Shown here piece by piece: positions 51,983 through 61,326 of a stretch of DNA of 64,000 nt. The stretch is from Actinoplanes sichuanensis (GTDB lineage Bacteria; Actinomycetota; Actinomycetes; Mycobacteriales; Micromonosporaceae). The DNA lies in assembly GCF_033097365.1 (NCBI RefSeq), contig NZ_AP028461.1, positions 11,311,501 through 11,375,500 on the forward strand, in the 5' to 3' direction. The notes under the pieces are model-generated. The model saw only the letters and a list, made by a program, of their open reading frames with translations. It was not told where the DNA came from and searched no databases. Both the position numbers and the translations under genes were made by a program. Position 1 is the first letter of the stretch. The number at the start of each line of letters is the position of its first letter.

Positions 51983-54931
51983 TTACTTGAGATAGGTGGT
52001 GGCGGTGCCGACCTTGCCGGGCGCCGGGGTGGCGCTCGTCGAGAGGACGTAGACGCGCAGGTTGCCCTTGGCGTTCAGGTCGATGGTCAGGGAGCCGCCG
52101 GTGACGGTCTTGGTGTCGCCGGTGACCGCGTCGACGTAGGTGCCGTTCGGGATGCCGCTGAAGGTGGCGCCGGCCGAGACCGCGATCAGCGCGAAGCTGT
52201 CCACCCCGTTGGCGGTGTAGCGACGCTTGTAGGCCATGTTGCCGCTGACGCCCTCGGTCGAGTACTGGCCCATCTGCAGGGCGGGGACCGCCCGGCGGAT
52301 CTGGTTGAGCCGCTGCAGGTGCTTGACCAGCGGCTGGGACAGCGTGGTGGCGACCTGGCCACTGGCCGAACTGACCACTCCATAGTCGCCGGCGGTGACG
52401 CTGCCGGCGATCTGGTTGCCGTAGTAGGCACGGCCGGTGGTGGCGAGCGGGCAGGTCGGGCCGCAGTCGATCTGCTTGCCGGCCTGGAACTCGATCTCCG
52501 ACCCGTAGTACAGGGTCGGGATGCCGCGGAACGTCCACATGAGCGTCATGTTCTCGGCCCACGCGTCGGTGCCGCCGGTGTAGCGGGTCGACGACTTGTT
52601 CGGCCCGTAGTCGTGCGAGTCGACGTAGACGACGTTGTAGGTGGCGTCGTTGACCGAGTCGTCCGAGTCCTTGCCGTTCCAGTACGCGTTGTTGGCGTCA
52701 CTGAAGTTCATGTGCATCCGCATGTCGATGATGTTCATGCCGGAGAACTTCGAATAGTCGGGCGTGTGGTAGTTGTTGCCCGACAGGAACGCGTTGGTAC
52801 TGGTCGGCTGGTTGCCCGTACCCAGATTGTTCTCGTAGTTGAATTGTTCGATCGCCGCCGTGACGTCGTCGGCCGAGTAGGTCGACCGCTCTTTCCAGGT
52901 GAAGAACTGGGCGGAGTGGTTGACCGAGCCGCGGTTCCACTTGTCATTCACGAATGCCGCGACCTCACCGAAGATGTAGAAGTCCTTGGCCTTGGTGGCG
53001 CCGTACTTCTGGGTGAGGATCTCCTGGAAGGCCGGCAGGAAGCGGCGGTTCCAGGTGACGCGGGGGATGTGCACGGCGGTGTCGATCCGGAAGCCGTCCA
53101 CCCCCATGTCGATGTACTTCTTGTACGCCCCGATCAGGTAGTCCTGGACCACAGCGTTCTCGGTGTTCAGGTCGGCGAGGTCCTCGTGCAGCCAGCAGGA
53201 CCGGGCGTCCTCACCCTCCCAGTTGCCGATCCAGCACTGGTGGAAGAGCGTCGACGGGAACATCTTGTTGGTCGGCTGCGGCCACTGACAGTTGTAGAGC
53301 GCGAAACCCTCGGGGCTCTTGCCCCCGGTCGCGACCCCGTAGTTGGGGCAGGTGTTGCCGGCCGGCGCGGTGCTGCTCCACAGATCGCCGTTGTAGGGAC
53401 GGCCCTTGGCCAGCGCGTTCTGCGCCGCGGTCATCGTGGAGTCGTTGCCCTGGTGCTCCTCCAGCGGGTTGTAGGTCTTGCCGGCGACCTTCTCGCTGTA
53501 GAACCACTTCCAGTCGTTGTCCCGCGCGCCGTACACGGTCGGGGTGTAGAGGCCGTTGGCGCCCCACCGCGAGGTGTGGTTGAGAACGATGTCCTGGTAG
53601 ATCTTGAGGCCCTTGGCGTGGGCCGCGTCGATCAGCTGCTGGTAGGACGCCCCGTTGGACTCCAGCCGCGGGTCGACCTCGTAGAAGTCGTAGCCGTGGT
53701 AGCCGTGGAAGTCGTAGTCGGATCGGTTCAGCACGACCGGCGTGATCCAGATGGCGGAGAAGCCGAGGCCCTTGATGTAGTCGAGCTTGTCGACCAGGCC
53801 CTTGAAGTCACCACGGAACATCGGGTCGTCGTTCGCCGCGTTGCCCGATTTGGTGTGCTGGCTGCCACCACGGTTGTTGGTGGTGTCGCCGTCGTTGAAC
53901 CGCGCGGTGAGGATGAAGTAGATGCTGTCCTTGCGCGGGTCGCCGCCGAGCATCTCGCCGCCGGCCGGAGCCGGGTCGGCCGCGCCGGTGGTGACGGTCT
54001 TCGAGGCGGCGGTGGAGAGGTTGCCGGCCGCGTCGAGCGCCTGCACCTGGTACGTGTAGGCGGTGTTCGCGCTGAGGCCCCGGTCGGTGTACCCGGTGGT
54101 CGAGCTGCTCAGCACGGTGCTGCCCCGGGTGATCCGGTATCCGACGACACCCACGTTGTCGGTGGACGCGGTCCAGCCGAGGGTGACCGTGGTGCCCGCC
54201 GCGGTGGCGGTCAGAGCGGTCGGCGCGGTCGGCGCCGTGGTGTCGGCCGGGGCCGTCTCACACGGGTTCGCCGCGTTCGCGGTGACGACGCCGCCGTTGA
54301 CGGTGCTCGTACCCGTACCCAATGCGTAGTTCTTGCTTGAGTTGTTGTCCCAGGTTCCGGAGCCGTTGTTGAAGGTGGCGGCCCAGGTGGTGGCGGTGCC
54401 GAGGCTGACCGTCTTGCGGACCCAGCCGGTGCAGGCCTCCTCGTTCATGACCACGCCGGGGACCGTGGTCCAGGAGCCGCCGGTCGGCGCGTAGTGCAGG
54501 TATGTCGTCGTCCACGCGGTCTTGTAGTAGACCGTGGCCGAGTTGCTCGCCGTGCTGCACGGGACGGACGAGCTGACCGCGCCACCGGAGATCGTGACGG
54601 TGCCCGTACCCACGCTGTAGTTGGCTCCGGAGTTGTTGTCCCAGGTGCCCGAGCCGTTGTTGAAGACGACCTGCATGCCGGTGGCGGTACCGAGGTCGAG
54701 TTCCTTCTCATACCAGCCGGAACAGCCGGTGTAGGCGCTCATCGCGACGCCGGGCACGGTCGTCCAGGAGCCGCCGGTCGGCGCGTAGTGGATGTTGACA
54801 GTCGTCCAGGACGTGGGCGCCTGGTAGTAGACGGTCACCGTGGTCGCCGCGTGCGCGGCGGGCAGTTCGGTCATGAGAAGCAGGGGTACGGCGCAGAGCG
54901 CGGCCAGCACTCTGCGGAGTATTCGGGACAC
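51983..54931 (-). CDS. Secreted GH13 alpha-amylase with two starch-binding-like modules and FnIII
   Basis: 982 residues from GTG at 54931 (GGAGG just upstream). Signal peptide to about AHAATT. Two ~95-residue CBM25/26-like modules follow, both with HYAPTGGSWTTVPGV and FNNGSGTWDNN. Then one fibronectin III domain (~240-325) and the GH13 barrel (~345-900) with DIVLNHT, nucleophile Asp617 in DGFRIDTAVH, acid/base Glu656 in FGEVAAF and Asp774 in VDSHDYG, where the usual Asn-His-Asp is Ser-His-Asp. A C-terminal beta domain closes the enzyme. Extracellular starch or maltodextrin hydrolysis. AT-rich promoter region upstream, no MalR-type LacI gene nearby. Confidence 0.93.
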   Translation of the reverse strand: MSRILRRVLAALCAVPLLLMTELPAAHAATTVTVYYQAPTSWTTVNIHYAPTGGSWTTVPGVAMSAYTGCSGWYEKELDLGTATGMQVVFNNGSGTWDNNSGANYSVGTGTVTISGGAVSSSVPCSTASNSATVYYKTAWTTTYLHYAPTGGSWTTVPGVVMNEEACTGWVRKTVSLGTATTWAATFNNGSGTWDNNSSKNYALGTGTSTVNGGVVTANAANPCETAPADTTAPTAPTALTATAAGTTVTLGWTASTDNVGVVGYRITRGSTVLSSSTTGYTDRGLSANTAYTYQVQALDAAGNLSTAASKTVTTGAADPAPAGGEMLGGDPRKDSIYFILTARFNDGDTTNNRGGSQHTKSGNAANDDPMFRGDFKGLVDKLDYIKGLGFSAIWITPVVLNRSDYDFHGYHGYDFYEVDPRLESNGASYQQLIDAAHAKGLKIYQDIVLNHTSRWGANGLYTPTVYGARDNDWKWFYSEKVAGKTYNPLEEHQGNDSTMTAAQNALAKGRPYNGDLWSSTAPAGNTCPNYGVATGGKSPEGFALYNCQWPQPTNKMFPSTLFHQCWIGNWEGEDARSCWLHEDLADLNTENAVVQDYLIGAYKKYIDMGVDGFRIDTAVHIPRVTWNRRFLPAFQEILTQKYGATKAKDFYIFGEVAAFVNDKWNRGSVNHSAQFFTWKERSTYSADDVTAAIEQFNYENNLGTGNQPTSTNAFLSGNNYHTPDYSKFSGMNIIDMRMHMNFSDANNAYWNGKDSDDSVNDATYNVVYVDSHDYGPNKSSTRYTGGTDAWAENMTLMWTFRGIPTLYYGSEIEFQAGKQIDCGPTCPLATTGRAYYGNQIAGSVTAGDYGVVSSASGQVATTLSQPLVKHLQRLNQIRRAVPALQMGQYSTEGVSGNMAYKRRYTANGVDSFALIAVSAGATFSGIPNGTYVDAVTGDTKTVTGGSLTIDLNAKGNLRVYVLSTSATPAPGKVGTATTYLK

Positions 54932-55115
54932 GGGGCCTCCAACCACCTCGGGGGACGGGCGGTGTAACGGGGGAGATGCGGGCTCAACGAATCGGTAATC
55001 CCGCGTTCACATGACGTGGAAGCTAGCAACTTCTTTCAATTTCTGGAAGTCTCTGCCGTCCTCTTGCAAAAAGATGCACTGAGATGTCTCGATCTGTCCG
55101 ATGGTGGACGGCAAG

Positions 55116-55149
55116 AAGGGGCGTGCCGCACGGTGCGGGCACGCCCCTT
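55116..55149 (-). terminator. Terminator of the TetR gene
   Basis: A perfect 12-bp stem AAGGGGCGTGCC/GGCACGCCCCTT with a 10-base loop, 14 bases beyond the leftward TetR stop. It also insulates the amylase promoter region (54932-55115), which is AT-rich and otherwise shows no certain motif. Confidence 0.75.
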
Positions 55150-55162
55150 CAGGGAAGTCTGT

Positions 55163-55822
55163 CTATCGCTGGGGGGCCATCGCCTCCACGCCGGCGATCA
55201 GCAGGTCGACGGCGAAGGTGTAGTAACGGTCCATGTCGGGCTCGTCGCGATAGGACTCGGCGAGCCGGATCATCATCGGGAACCGGTGAGCGGGCATGCC
55301 CTCCAGTTGCACCCGTTTCTGCCGGCGCCACTCCGGCTCCTGATCGGCCGGGACGCCCGGCGGGCAGCCCGGCTGGCCGCTCACCACGCCCATGCAACCG
55401 TTCAAGAGGTACGTGGCCACCCAGTACCCCTCCTCGACGGTGAACCCGGCGTCGGCCAGCAGCGCCAGTGTGTCGTTGGTCGCCCGGTTGAAGCTCTCGG
55501 TCTGCGTCTTGTCCACCGAGTGCAGCAGGGCCGGCAGGGACGGGTGCTCGCGCATCACCCCGACCACCGTCTCGACGACCCTGCGTAGGCGTTTCTGCCA
55601 GGGATCGTCGGTGTTCGCATCGGCCCGCACATCCGTGAGCAGGTGATCGACCATGCCGAGGAGCAGCTCTTCCTTGTTCTTGAAGTGCCAGTAGAGCGCC
55701 ATCGGGGTGACGCCCAGCTCCTTGGCGAGGCGACGGACCGTAACCGCGTCCAGCCCCTCCTCGTCGGCGAGGCGGAGCGCGCGGTCGGCCACGGCGGCCT
55801 TGGTCAGTCGATCACCGGTCAC
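55163..55822 (-). CDS. TetR-family regulator
   Basis: 219 residues from GTG at 55822. HTH at ~20-55: LDAVTVRRLAKELGVTPMAL then YWHFKNKEELLLGMVDHLL, closest in style to TetR proper with a TetR_C-type ligand domain (~80-215). The open frame extends 16 codons upstream through the operator array, so this is not the start. No ribosome site is seen; TATAGT lies 7 bases before the GTG, suggesting a leaderless transcript. Divergent from the MFS gene it very likely represses; the operators at 55831-55889 lie between them. Confidence 0.9.
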   Translation of the reverse strand: MTGDRLTKAAVADRALRLADEEGLDAVTVRRLAKELGVTPMALYWHFKNKEELLLGMVDHLLTDVRADANTDDPWQKRLRRVVETVVGVMREHPSLPALLHSVDKTQTESFNRATNDTLALLADAGFTVEEGYWVATYLLNGCMGVVSGQPGCPPGVPADQEPEWRRQKRVQLEGMPAHRFPMMIRLAESYRDEPDMDRYYTFAVDLLIAGVEAMAPQR

Positions 55823-55830
55823 TTGACAAC

Positions 55831-55889
55831 TATACGACGTACGGGTCTCATGTACGAGGTACATGTACACCGTACAAGTACGTCGTACA
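55831..55889. promoter_or_regulatory. Array of TetR-type operator palindromes
   Basis: Three directly abutting 13-bp palindromes of form TGTAC-N3-GTACA: 55851-55863 (centre GAG), 55864-55876 (ACC), 55877-55889 (GTC, first base A). A fourth, one mismatch per arm, lies at 55831-55843 (TATAC-GAC-GTACG). The array fills the gap between the TetR -10-like box and the MFS ribosome site (GGGGGA, 55890-55895). Confidence 0.8.
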
Positions 55890-55899
55890 GGGGGATCTG

Positions 55900-57324
55900 A
55901 TGGAGAAGAATCGCCGGTGGTGGGCGCTGGTCGCGGTAGCGCTCGGCACCTTCATGACCTACCTCGACAACAACGTCGTCAACGTGGCGCTGCCGTCGAT
56001 CCAGCGGGACCTGGGCCTCAGCATCGCCGGGCTCGAGTGGATCACCAGCGCGTACATCCTGGTCTTCGCCGGGCTGCTGCTCGCCGGAGGCCGCGTCGCA
56101 GACGTCCTCGGCACCCGCCTCGCGTTCGTCGCCGGACTGGTGATCTTCACGGGCGCGTCGGTCGCGGCCGGGCTCGCCGACACCCAGGGGCTGCTGATCG
56201 GCGCCCGCGCGGTCCAGGGCATCGGCGCGGCGCTGCTCGCCCCGGCCTCACTGGCCCTGCTCCAGGAACTCTTTCCGGACCCGAAGGAGCGGGCCACCGC
56301 CATCGGCATCTGGGGCGGGGTGGGCGCGCTCGCCCTCGCCGTCGGACCGTTCACCGGCGGGGTGCTCAGCGAGCACGTCTCGTGGGGCTGGATCTTCCTG
56401 ATCAACCTGCCGATCGGTGTCGCCACCCTCGCCCTGACCCTGGTCAGCGTGCCCCGCCGGCCGATCCGGGACGGCTGGTCGCTGCGCCGCCTCGACCCGG
56501 CCGGGCTCGCCTCCTCCTCGATCGGGCTGTTCGCTCTCACGTACGCCCTCATCGAAGGGGACGCGGAAGGCTGGACGTCGCCGCTCATCCTGGGATCGTT
56601 CGCGGTCGCCGCCGTGTCGGCCGTGGTGTTCGTGCTGCTCCAGAACCGCAACGTCGACGCCATGATGGACCTGAAGTTCTTCAGGTCCCGGATGTTCTCC
56701 GGCGGTCTCCTGGCGATGGGCCTGTGGGCCTTCGGCGTCTTCGGCATCTACTTCTACATGGCTATCTACCTGCAGAACGTTCTCGGGTTCACGCCGACCG
56801 AGGCGGGTGCGGCGTTCATCCCGATGGCCCTCATCACCGCTGTCGGCGCCGTCCTCGCACCCCGTCTGGAGATCCGGTTCGGCGTCGCCCGGGTGACCGC
56901 TTTCGGTCTTGCCGTGATGGCCGCGGCGATCGCCGGTATCGCCGGTTACGGCGCGGGGACCACCTACGGCGACCTGCTTCCGTGGTTCCTGCTCTACGGC
57001 GTCGGCGGCGGCCTGCTGATCCCGCTCAACACCGTGGTCGTCGACGCGCTGCCGCCGCAGCGGGCGGGTATCGCCTCCGGCATGCTCAACGTCTCCCGAG
57101 AGGTGTTCGGCCTGCTCGGCGTCACGGTGCTCGGCGCCATCCTGAGCAACCGCACCGAGGCGGCCGGCGGTGACTTCCTGGCCGGCTACCAGTTCGCCCT
57201 GGTGGTGGCCGCGGTGCTGGTGGCGGCCGGGGTGCCGGTCAGCCTCTGGATGCTGCGCCGTCAGGCTGCCGCGACCGAGCGCGAAGAAGAACAGGCGCTG
57301 CCGGCTCGCGCGGTCGTCAACTGA
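55900..57324 (+). CDS. MFS drug efflux transporter, DHA2 (14-TM, EmrB/QacA-like)
   Basis: 474 residues, ATG five bases after GGGGGA. Motif A LAGGRVADVLGTRLAFVAGL in loop 2-3, motif C-like GPFTGGVLSEHVSWGWIFLI in segment 5, and motif D1 at the N-terminus (MTYLDNNVVNVALPSIQRDL). About 14 membrane segments. Proton-driven export of a drug or metabolite, induced when the ligand releases TetR from the operator array. The unknown inducer is likely the exported compound or a relative. Confidence 0.93.
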   Translation: MEKNRRWWALVAVALGTFMTYLDNNVVNVALPSIQRDLGLSIAGLEWITSAYILVFAGLLLAGGRVADVLGTRLAFVAGLVIFTGASVAAGLADTQGLLIGARAVQGIGAALLAPASLALLQELFPDPKERATAIGIWGGVGALALAVGPFTGGVLSEHVSWGWIFLINLPIGVATLALTLVSVPRRPIRDGWSLRRLDPAGLASSSIGLFALTYALIEGDAEGWTSPLILGSFAVAAVSAVVFVLLQNRNVDAMMDLKFFRSRMFSGGLLAMGLWAFGVFGIYFYMAIYLQNVLGFTPTEAGAAFIPMALITAVGAVLAPRLEIRFGVARVTAFGLAVMAAAIAGIAGYGAGTTYGDLLPWFLLYGVGGGLLIPLNTVVVDALPPQRAGIASGMLNVSREVFGLLGVTVLGAILSNRTEAAGGDFLAGYQFALVVAAVLVAAGVPVSLWMLRRQAAATEREEEQALPARAVVN

Positions 57325-57330
57325 TCGATC

Positions 57331-57361
57331 GTGGTCACGGCTTATCCTGAGCCGTGACCAC
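57331..57361. promoter_or_regulatory. Palindrome covering the -10 box and start codon of corA
   Basis: A perfect 12-bp inverted repeat GTGGTCACGGCT/AGCCGTGACCAC with 7-base spacer TATCCTG. The spacer has a TANNNT -10-like hexamer (57343-57348) five bases before the GTG start at 57354. It could be an operator, the terminator of the MFS gene (stop at 57324), or both. Confidence 0.55.
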
Positions 57362-58235
57362 TCGCCGTTACGTCGACGAGCCGAGCGGGGTGCTCTGGTA
57401 CGACCTCGACGATCCGTCCGACGAGGAGTTGCGCACCCTCGCCACCCGGTTCGACCTGCACCCGCTCGCGATCGAGGACGCCCTGCAGGAGCATGAGCGA
57501 CCCAAGCTGGACCACTACGAGAACCACCTGTTCCTCAACGTGTACGCCGTCGAGTTCGACGAGCAGCCGCGCAAGACCGGGATCAGCGCGTTCATCACCC
57601 CGCAGGCGCTGATCACCGTGCACCGGGAACCGTTCGACATGCAGCCGGTGCTGGACCGGTGGGCCGATGGCGAGCGGCCGCCCGGCGGCGTCGACTTCCT
57701 GGTCTACGCGCTGCTCGACCTGGTGGTCGACACTCAGTACCGGATCGCCCAGCGGATCGACGAGGCGATGGACTCCGTCGAGGACCGGATGCTCGGCGAC
57801 GGCCCGGCGCCCCGCGACGTCCGGCGACACGGCTTCACCCTGCGCAGGCACCTGGCCGCTCTGCGCCGGGCGGTGGCCCCGATGCCCGAGGTGGCCCGCT
57901 CCCTGGTCGACAGTGAACAACTCCGGCCCTACTACCGGGACGTCGAGGACCACGCCCGGCTCGCCCTGGACCTGATCGAGCACTCCCGGATCCGGATCAC
58001 CGAACTGCTCGACGACGACCTGGCCGAGCAGAGCAACGAGCTGAACGTGGTCACCCGCAAACTCGCCGCCTGGGCCGCGATCATCGCCATCCCCACCGCC
58101 CTGACCGGCTACTTCGGTCAGAACCTGCCCTACCCCGGGTACGAGCAGTGGTCCGGGTTCGTGGTCAGCACGGTGTTGATCGTGCTCTCGGCAGGCGGGC
58201 TGTACCTCTACCTCAAACATCGCCGCTGGATGTGA
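57354..58235 (+). CDS. corA: CorA-family magnesium/divalent cation transporter
   Basis: 293 residues, GTG start with no ribosome site; a -10-like TATCCT five bases before it points to leaderless translation. Cytoplasmic N-terminal domain of ~230 residues with the long stalk helix (LAEQSNELNVVTRKLAAWAA), then two C-terminal membrane segments. The signature loop reads TGYFGQNLPYPGYEQWSG: Gly-Gln-Asn replaces the Gly-Met-Asn selectivity motif of CorA. GQN-type variants exist among CorA-like proteins and may change ion preference. C-terminus KHRRWM, basic as usual. Confidence 0.88.
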   Translation: MTTRRYVDEPSGVLWYDLDDPSDEELRTLATRFDLHPLAIEDALQEHERPKLDHYENHLFLNVYAVEFDEQPRKTGISAFITPQALITVHREPFDMQPVLDRWADGERPPGGVDFLVYALLDLVVDTQYRIAQRIDEAMDSVEDRMLGDGPAPRDVRRHGFTLRRHLAALRRAVAPMPEVARSLVDSEQLRPYYRDVEDHARLALDLIEHSRIRITELLDDDLAEQSNELNVVTRKLAAWAAIIAIPTALTGYFGQNLPYPGYEQWSGFVVSTVLIVLSAGGLYLYLKHRRWM

Positions 58236-58317
58236 ACCGGTTAAGCGCGGTCTGTCCACAGGGCCCCCGAGGCGGCCCCGGATCGCGTAACGTCCCCCGC
58301 AACCGGGGGAGGGGTGA

Positions 58318-61300
58318 ATGTTCGCGCTCGTCTTCGGCGCGGTGCGGACCCGAGCCGCACAGGTGCTGACCATTCTGGTGCTGACCACGCTGGCGGCCGC
58401 CGTCGCCGCGGCCGGGCCCTGGTACGGGTTCGCCGCCGTGGGCAAGGCCGCCGACGCCTACCTGTCCGCGGCTCCGGCGAGCCAGCGGACGGTCACCGTG
58501 ACCAGCCGCATCGACACCCGAGGCGACCCGACCGGCGCTCTGGACCGGTTCGCCGAGCAGGTGCGGGCCGGTCTACCGAAGGGGATCGACGGCGGTCTCC
58601 GCGGCCTCTCCGCGTCGATCAACGTGCAGACCGGGTCGTCGGCGAGCACCACCATCGACCTCGCCTACCGGGACGAGTTCTGCGACCGGGTCCGGCTCGA
58701 CGGGGCCTGCCCGGCCGCCGCCGGTGAGGTGGCCGTCAGCCACGACGCCGCACGACGGCTCGGCGTCACCACCGGTGACGTGCTGACCGTGCTGACCACC
58801 ACCTCGGGCGTCCCGCTGAAGCTGACCGTGGCCGGGCTGTACGCCCCGACCGACCTCACCGGGACGTACTGGTCGAGCCGCCTGTTCCGGTCCGTCACCG
58901 GGCCCGACCCGATGTTCACCGTGACCGGCACCTTCGAGCACAAACACCTGGCCGGCCCGACGGTGGCGTACGACGTGGTGCTCCCCGGCGCCCTGTTGCG
59001 CGGTGACGGCGGGTTCGATCTCAGTGCCGCGCTGGTCGCGTCGGACCGGCTTCTCGGCCAGTCCCAGCTCCGGCTCAACAGCCAGGCCACCCCGCTCCAC
59101 CTGGCGATCGTCCGCGACCGCGCCACCATCCTGGACGGCATCTCGGCCTCCGGCGCACAGCTGCTGGTCCTCACCTGGTTCGCCCTCGGTCTCGCCGGTT
59201 GGTACACGTTGCGCGACCGCCGGGCCGACGCCGCCCTGCTCAAACTGCGCGGGGTGAGCCGGTTCGGGCGGCTGCGGCTGGCCCTCGGGCAGCATCTCGT
59301 CCCGCTGATCGGTGGCGCGCTGATCGGTGCGCCGCTCGGCTACCTGGTGGCGTGGGCGCTGGCCGGGCCGGTGCCGATCGCCGTGGACCAGCGGACCGCC
59401 CTGGCCTACAGCGCGCTGGCGGTCGGCGCGGTGCTGGCCGGCGGCCTCGCGGTACTGGCCACCGTCGAGGCCACGGTGCTCGGCCGGCCGGTCTCCGCGC
59501 TGTTGCAACGAGCCGGCTCGGGGCGCGGCTCCTGGCGGCCCGCCCTGGTCGACGTGGTCCTGCTCGCGATCGCCGTCGCGGCCCTCTACCAGGTCCGGTC
59601 GGCCGGCGCCGGTGACGGCCTGGGCCGGGCCGCGCTCGCTCTGGTCGCGCTCGCGGTCGGCCTGATCGCCGCCCGCCTGCTCAACCGGGCCGCCGACCGG
59701 GGCGGCGCCGCGGCCCTGCGGGGCGGGCGGTTGCGGGTCGGCCTGACCGCACTGCGGATCTCCCGGTCACCCGGCTCCGACCGACTGTTCGTGCTGGTCG
59801 TCGTCGCGGTCGCGCTGTTCGTCACGGCGGCCGGCGGATGGGCCGCGGAGAGCGCCGGTCGGACCGCCCGCGCCGGCGCCGAGCTCGGCGCGAACCGGGT
59901 GCTCAGCGTCACGGCGGCCAACCGGACCGTCCTGCTGACCGCGGTGCGAGCCGCCGACCCGGGCGGCCGGGAGGCGATGGCCGTGGTCCGCAACCGCAAC
60001 GACACCGCCCAGGTCCTCGAGGTCGACACCGCCCGGCTCGGCGCGGTCGCCGCCTGGCGCCCCGAGTACGGCCCGGCCGGTGCCCTGCCGGATGCGGTGA
60101 CGACCGCCGCGCTGCCCCCGTTGCCGCTGGTCACGGGCGAGCGGCTGACCCTGGCCGTGCGCCGCGAGGGCGATCAGGCGGTGGCGCTCACCCTGTACCT
60201 CCAGCACGAGTCGACGGGCCAGCCGGTGCGGGTGCCGTTCGGCGCGCTGCGCCCCGGCGACCAGACCGTCACCGTGCCGGTCACCGGTTGCACGGCCGCG
60301 CCCGGCTGCCGACTCGTTCGCTGGGAGCTGACCACGCCGCCCAGCGCGAACGGCCGGGTCCGTCCGGCCCCGACCGGATCCGCGGTCGTCCTGCGCCGCC
60401 TCGACCAGGGCGCCAACCTCCTCGACGGCACCACGCTCGGCGACATCGGCCGCTGGCGGGTCGGCACCATCGGTGCCGCCGTCGACCTGGTCGCGGCCGG
60501 TGAAACCCTCCGGCTGTCGGCCGACGACAACCACACCGAGGTGGACCGGGTGGGCGTCGAGGCGTGGGCATCCGACCACCTGCTGCCGCTGCCCGCCCTG
60601 CTCGCCGGTCCGGTTCCGGACCGATGGCGCGACGACGAGGCACTTCTTCCGGGGTACGGGGAGCTGAACCCGGTCCAGGTGGTGCGAAACGTGGCCGCCC
60701 TGCCCGCGGTCGGCGGCTCCGGCCTGGTCGTCGACCTGGACAGCACCCGGCGACTGGCCGCCGACGCCGACCCCGGTGGGCAGTTCGAGGTGTGGCTCGC
60801 GCCGGACGCCCGCCCCGACATCGTCGAGGCTCTCACCGCGGCCGGCCTGACCGTCAGCACCGACACCGACGTGGCCGCGCACACCGCCCGCCTCGGCACC
60901 CAGGGCCCGGCCGTCCTGGTTCGGTTCGAGCTGCTCGCCGGGGTCGCCGCACTGCTGCTCGCGGCGGCCGTGGTCGCGGTCGCGGCCACCGTGGACCGCC
61001 GCTCGCTGGCCGAGCAGCTGGCCGCGCTGCGCCTGCAGGGCCTGCCCCGCCGGGTCACCGTCAGCATCGGCTGGGCCGGCACCGCGGCGCTGATCCTGGT
61101 CGGTCTCGCCGGTGGGGTGCTGGCCGCACTGCTGGCCGTCGACGTGACCGGCCGGACCGTCCCGCCGTTCACCGACGGCTGGGCCGTGCTGCCACCACCC
61201 GGACCGCTCGACCCGGTGACGACCGCGCTGGCCGTGGCGGTGGCGCTGGCGGTGCTCGGGGTGACCGGCCGACTCGCCCTGCAACCGCTGATGAGAAGCC

Positions 61301-61326
61301 TGCGTGACGGGGAGGCCGGCCGATGA
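58318..61326 (+). CDS. Large FtsX-like ABC permease
   Basis: 1002 residues, ATG preceded by GGGGAGGGGTGA. MacB/FtsX layout: N-terminal membrane segment (AAQVLTILVLTTLAAAVAAA), a ~220-residue external domain, several membrane segments (~285-470), a second segment near 500, another large external domain (~520-860), then three terminal segments (FELLAGVAALLLAAAVVAVA and others). Conserved permease motifs are WYTLRDRRADAALLKLRGVS and RRSLAEQLAALRLQGLPRR. No ATPase is encoded in the window; it may lie further right. Function unknown, perhaps lipoprotein or peptide handling. Ends in ATGA with the next gene. Confidence 0.85.
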   Translation: MFALVFGAVRTRAAQVLTILVLTTLAAAVAAAGPWYGFAAVGKAADAYLSAAPASQRTVTVTSRIDTRGDPTGALDRFAEQVRAGLPKGIDGGLRGLSASINVQTGSSASTTIDLAYRDEFCDRVRLDGACPAAAGEVAVSHDAARRLGVTTGDVLTVLTTTSGVPLKLTVAGLYAPTDLTGTYWSSRLFRSVTGPDPMFTVTGTFEHKHLAGPTVAYDVVLPGALLRGDGGFDLSAALVASDRLLGQSQLRLNSQATPLHLAIVRDRATILDGISASGAQLLVLTWFALGLAGWYTLRDRRADAALLKLRGVSRFGRLRLALGQHLVPLIGGALIGAPLGYLVAWALAGPVPIAVDQRTALAYSALAVGAVLAGGLAVLATVEATVLGRPVSALLQRAGSGRGSWRPALVDVVLLAIAVAALYQVRSAGAGDGLGRAALALVALAVGLIAARLLNRAADRGGAAALRGGRLRVGLTALRISRSPGSDRLFVLVVVAVALFVTAAGGWAAESAGRTARAGAELGANRVLSVTAANRTVLLTAVRAADPGGREAMAVVRNRNDTAQVLEVDTARLGAVAAWRPEYGPAGALPDAVTTAALPPLPLVTGERLTLAVRREGDQAVALTLYLQHESTGQPVRVPFGALRPGDQTVTVPVTGCTAAPGCRLVRWELTTPPSANGRVRPAPTGSAVVLRRLDQGANLLDGTTLGDIGRWRVGTIGAAVDLVAAGETLRLSADDNHTEVDRVGVEAWASDHLLPLPALLAGPVPDRWRDDEALLPGYGELNPVQVVRNVAALPAVGGSGLVVDLDSTRRLAADADPGGQFEVWLAPDARPDIVEALTAAGLTVSTDTDVAAHTARLGTQGPAVLVRFELLAGVAALLLAAAVVAVAATVDRRSLAEQLAALRLQGLPRRVTVSIGWAGTAALILVGLAGGVLAALLAVDVTGRTVPPFTDGWAVLPPPGPLDPVTTALAVAVALAVLGVTGRLALQPLMRSLRDGEAGR

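Noticed and set aside
51704..54340. An 878-codon rightward frame through the repeats and amylase region
   Set aside because: It is antisense to a well-defined GH13 enzyme; repeat units of 49 and 50 bp would break any true periodic protein.
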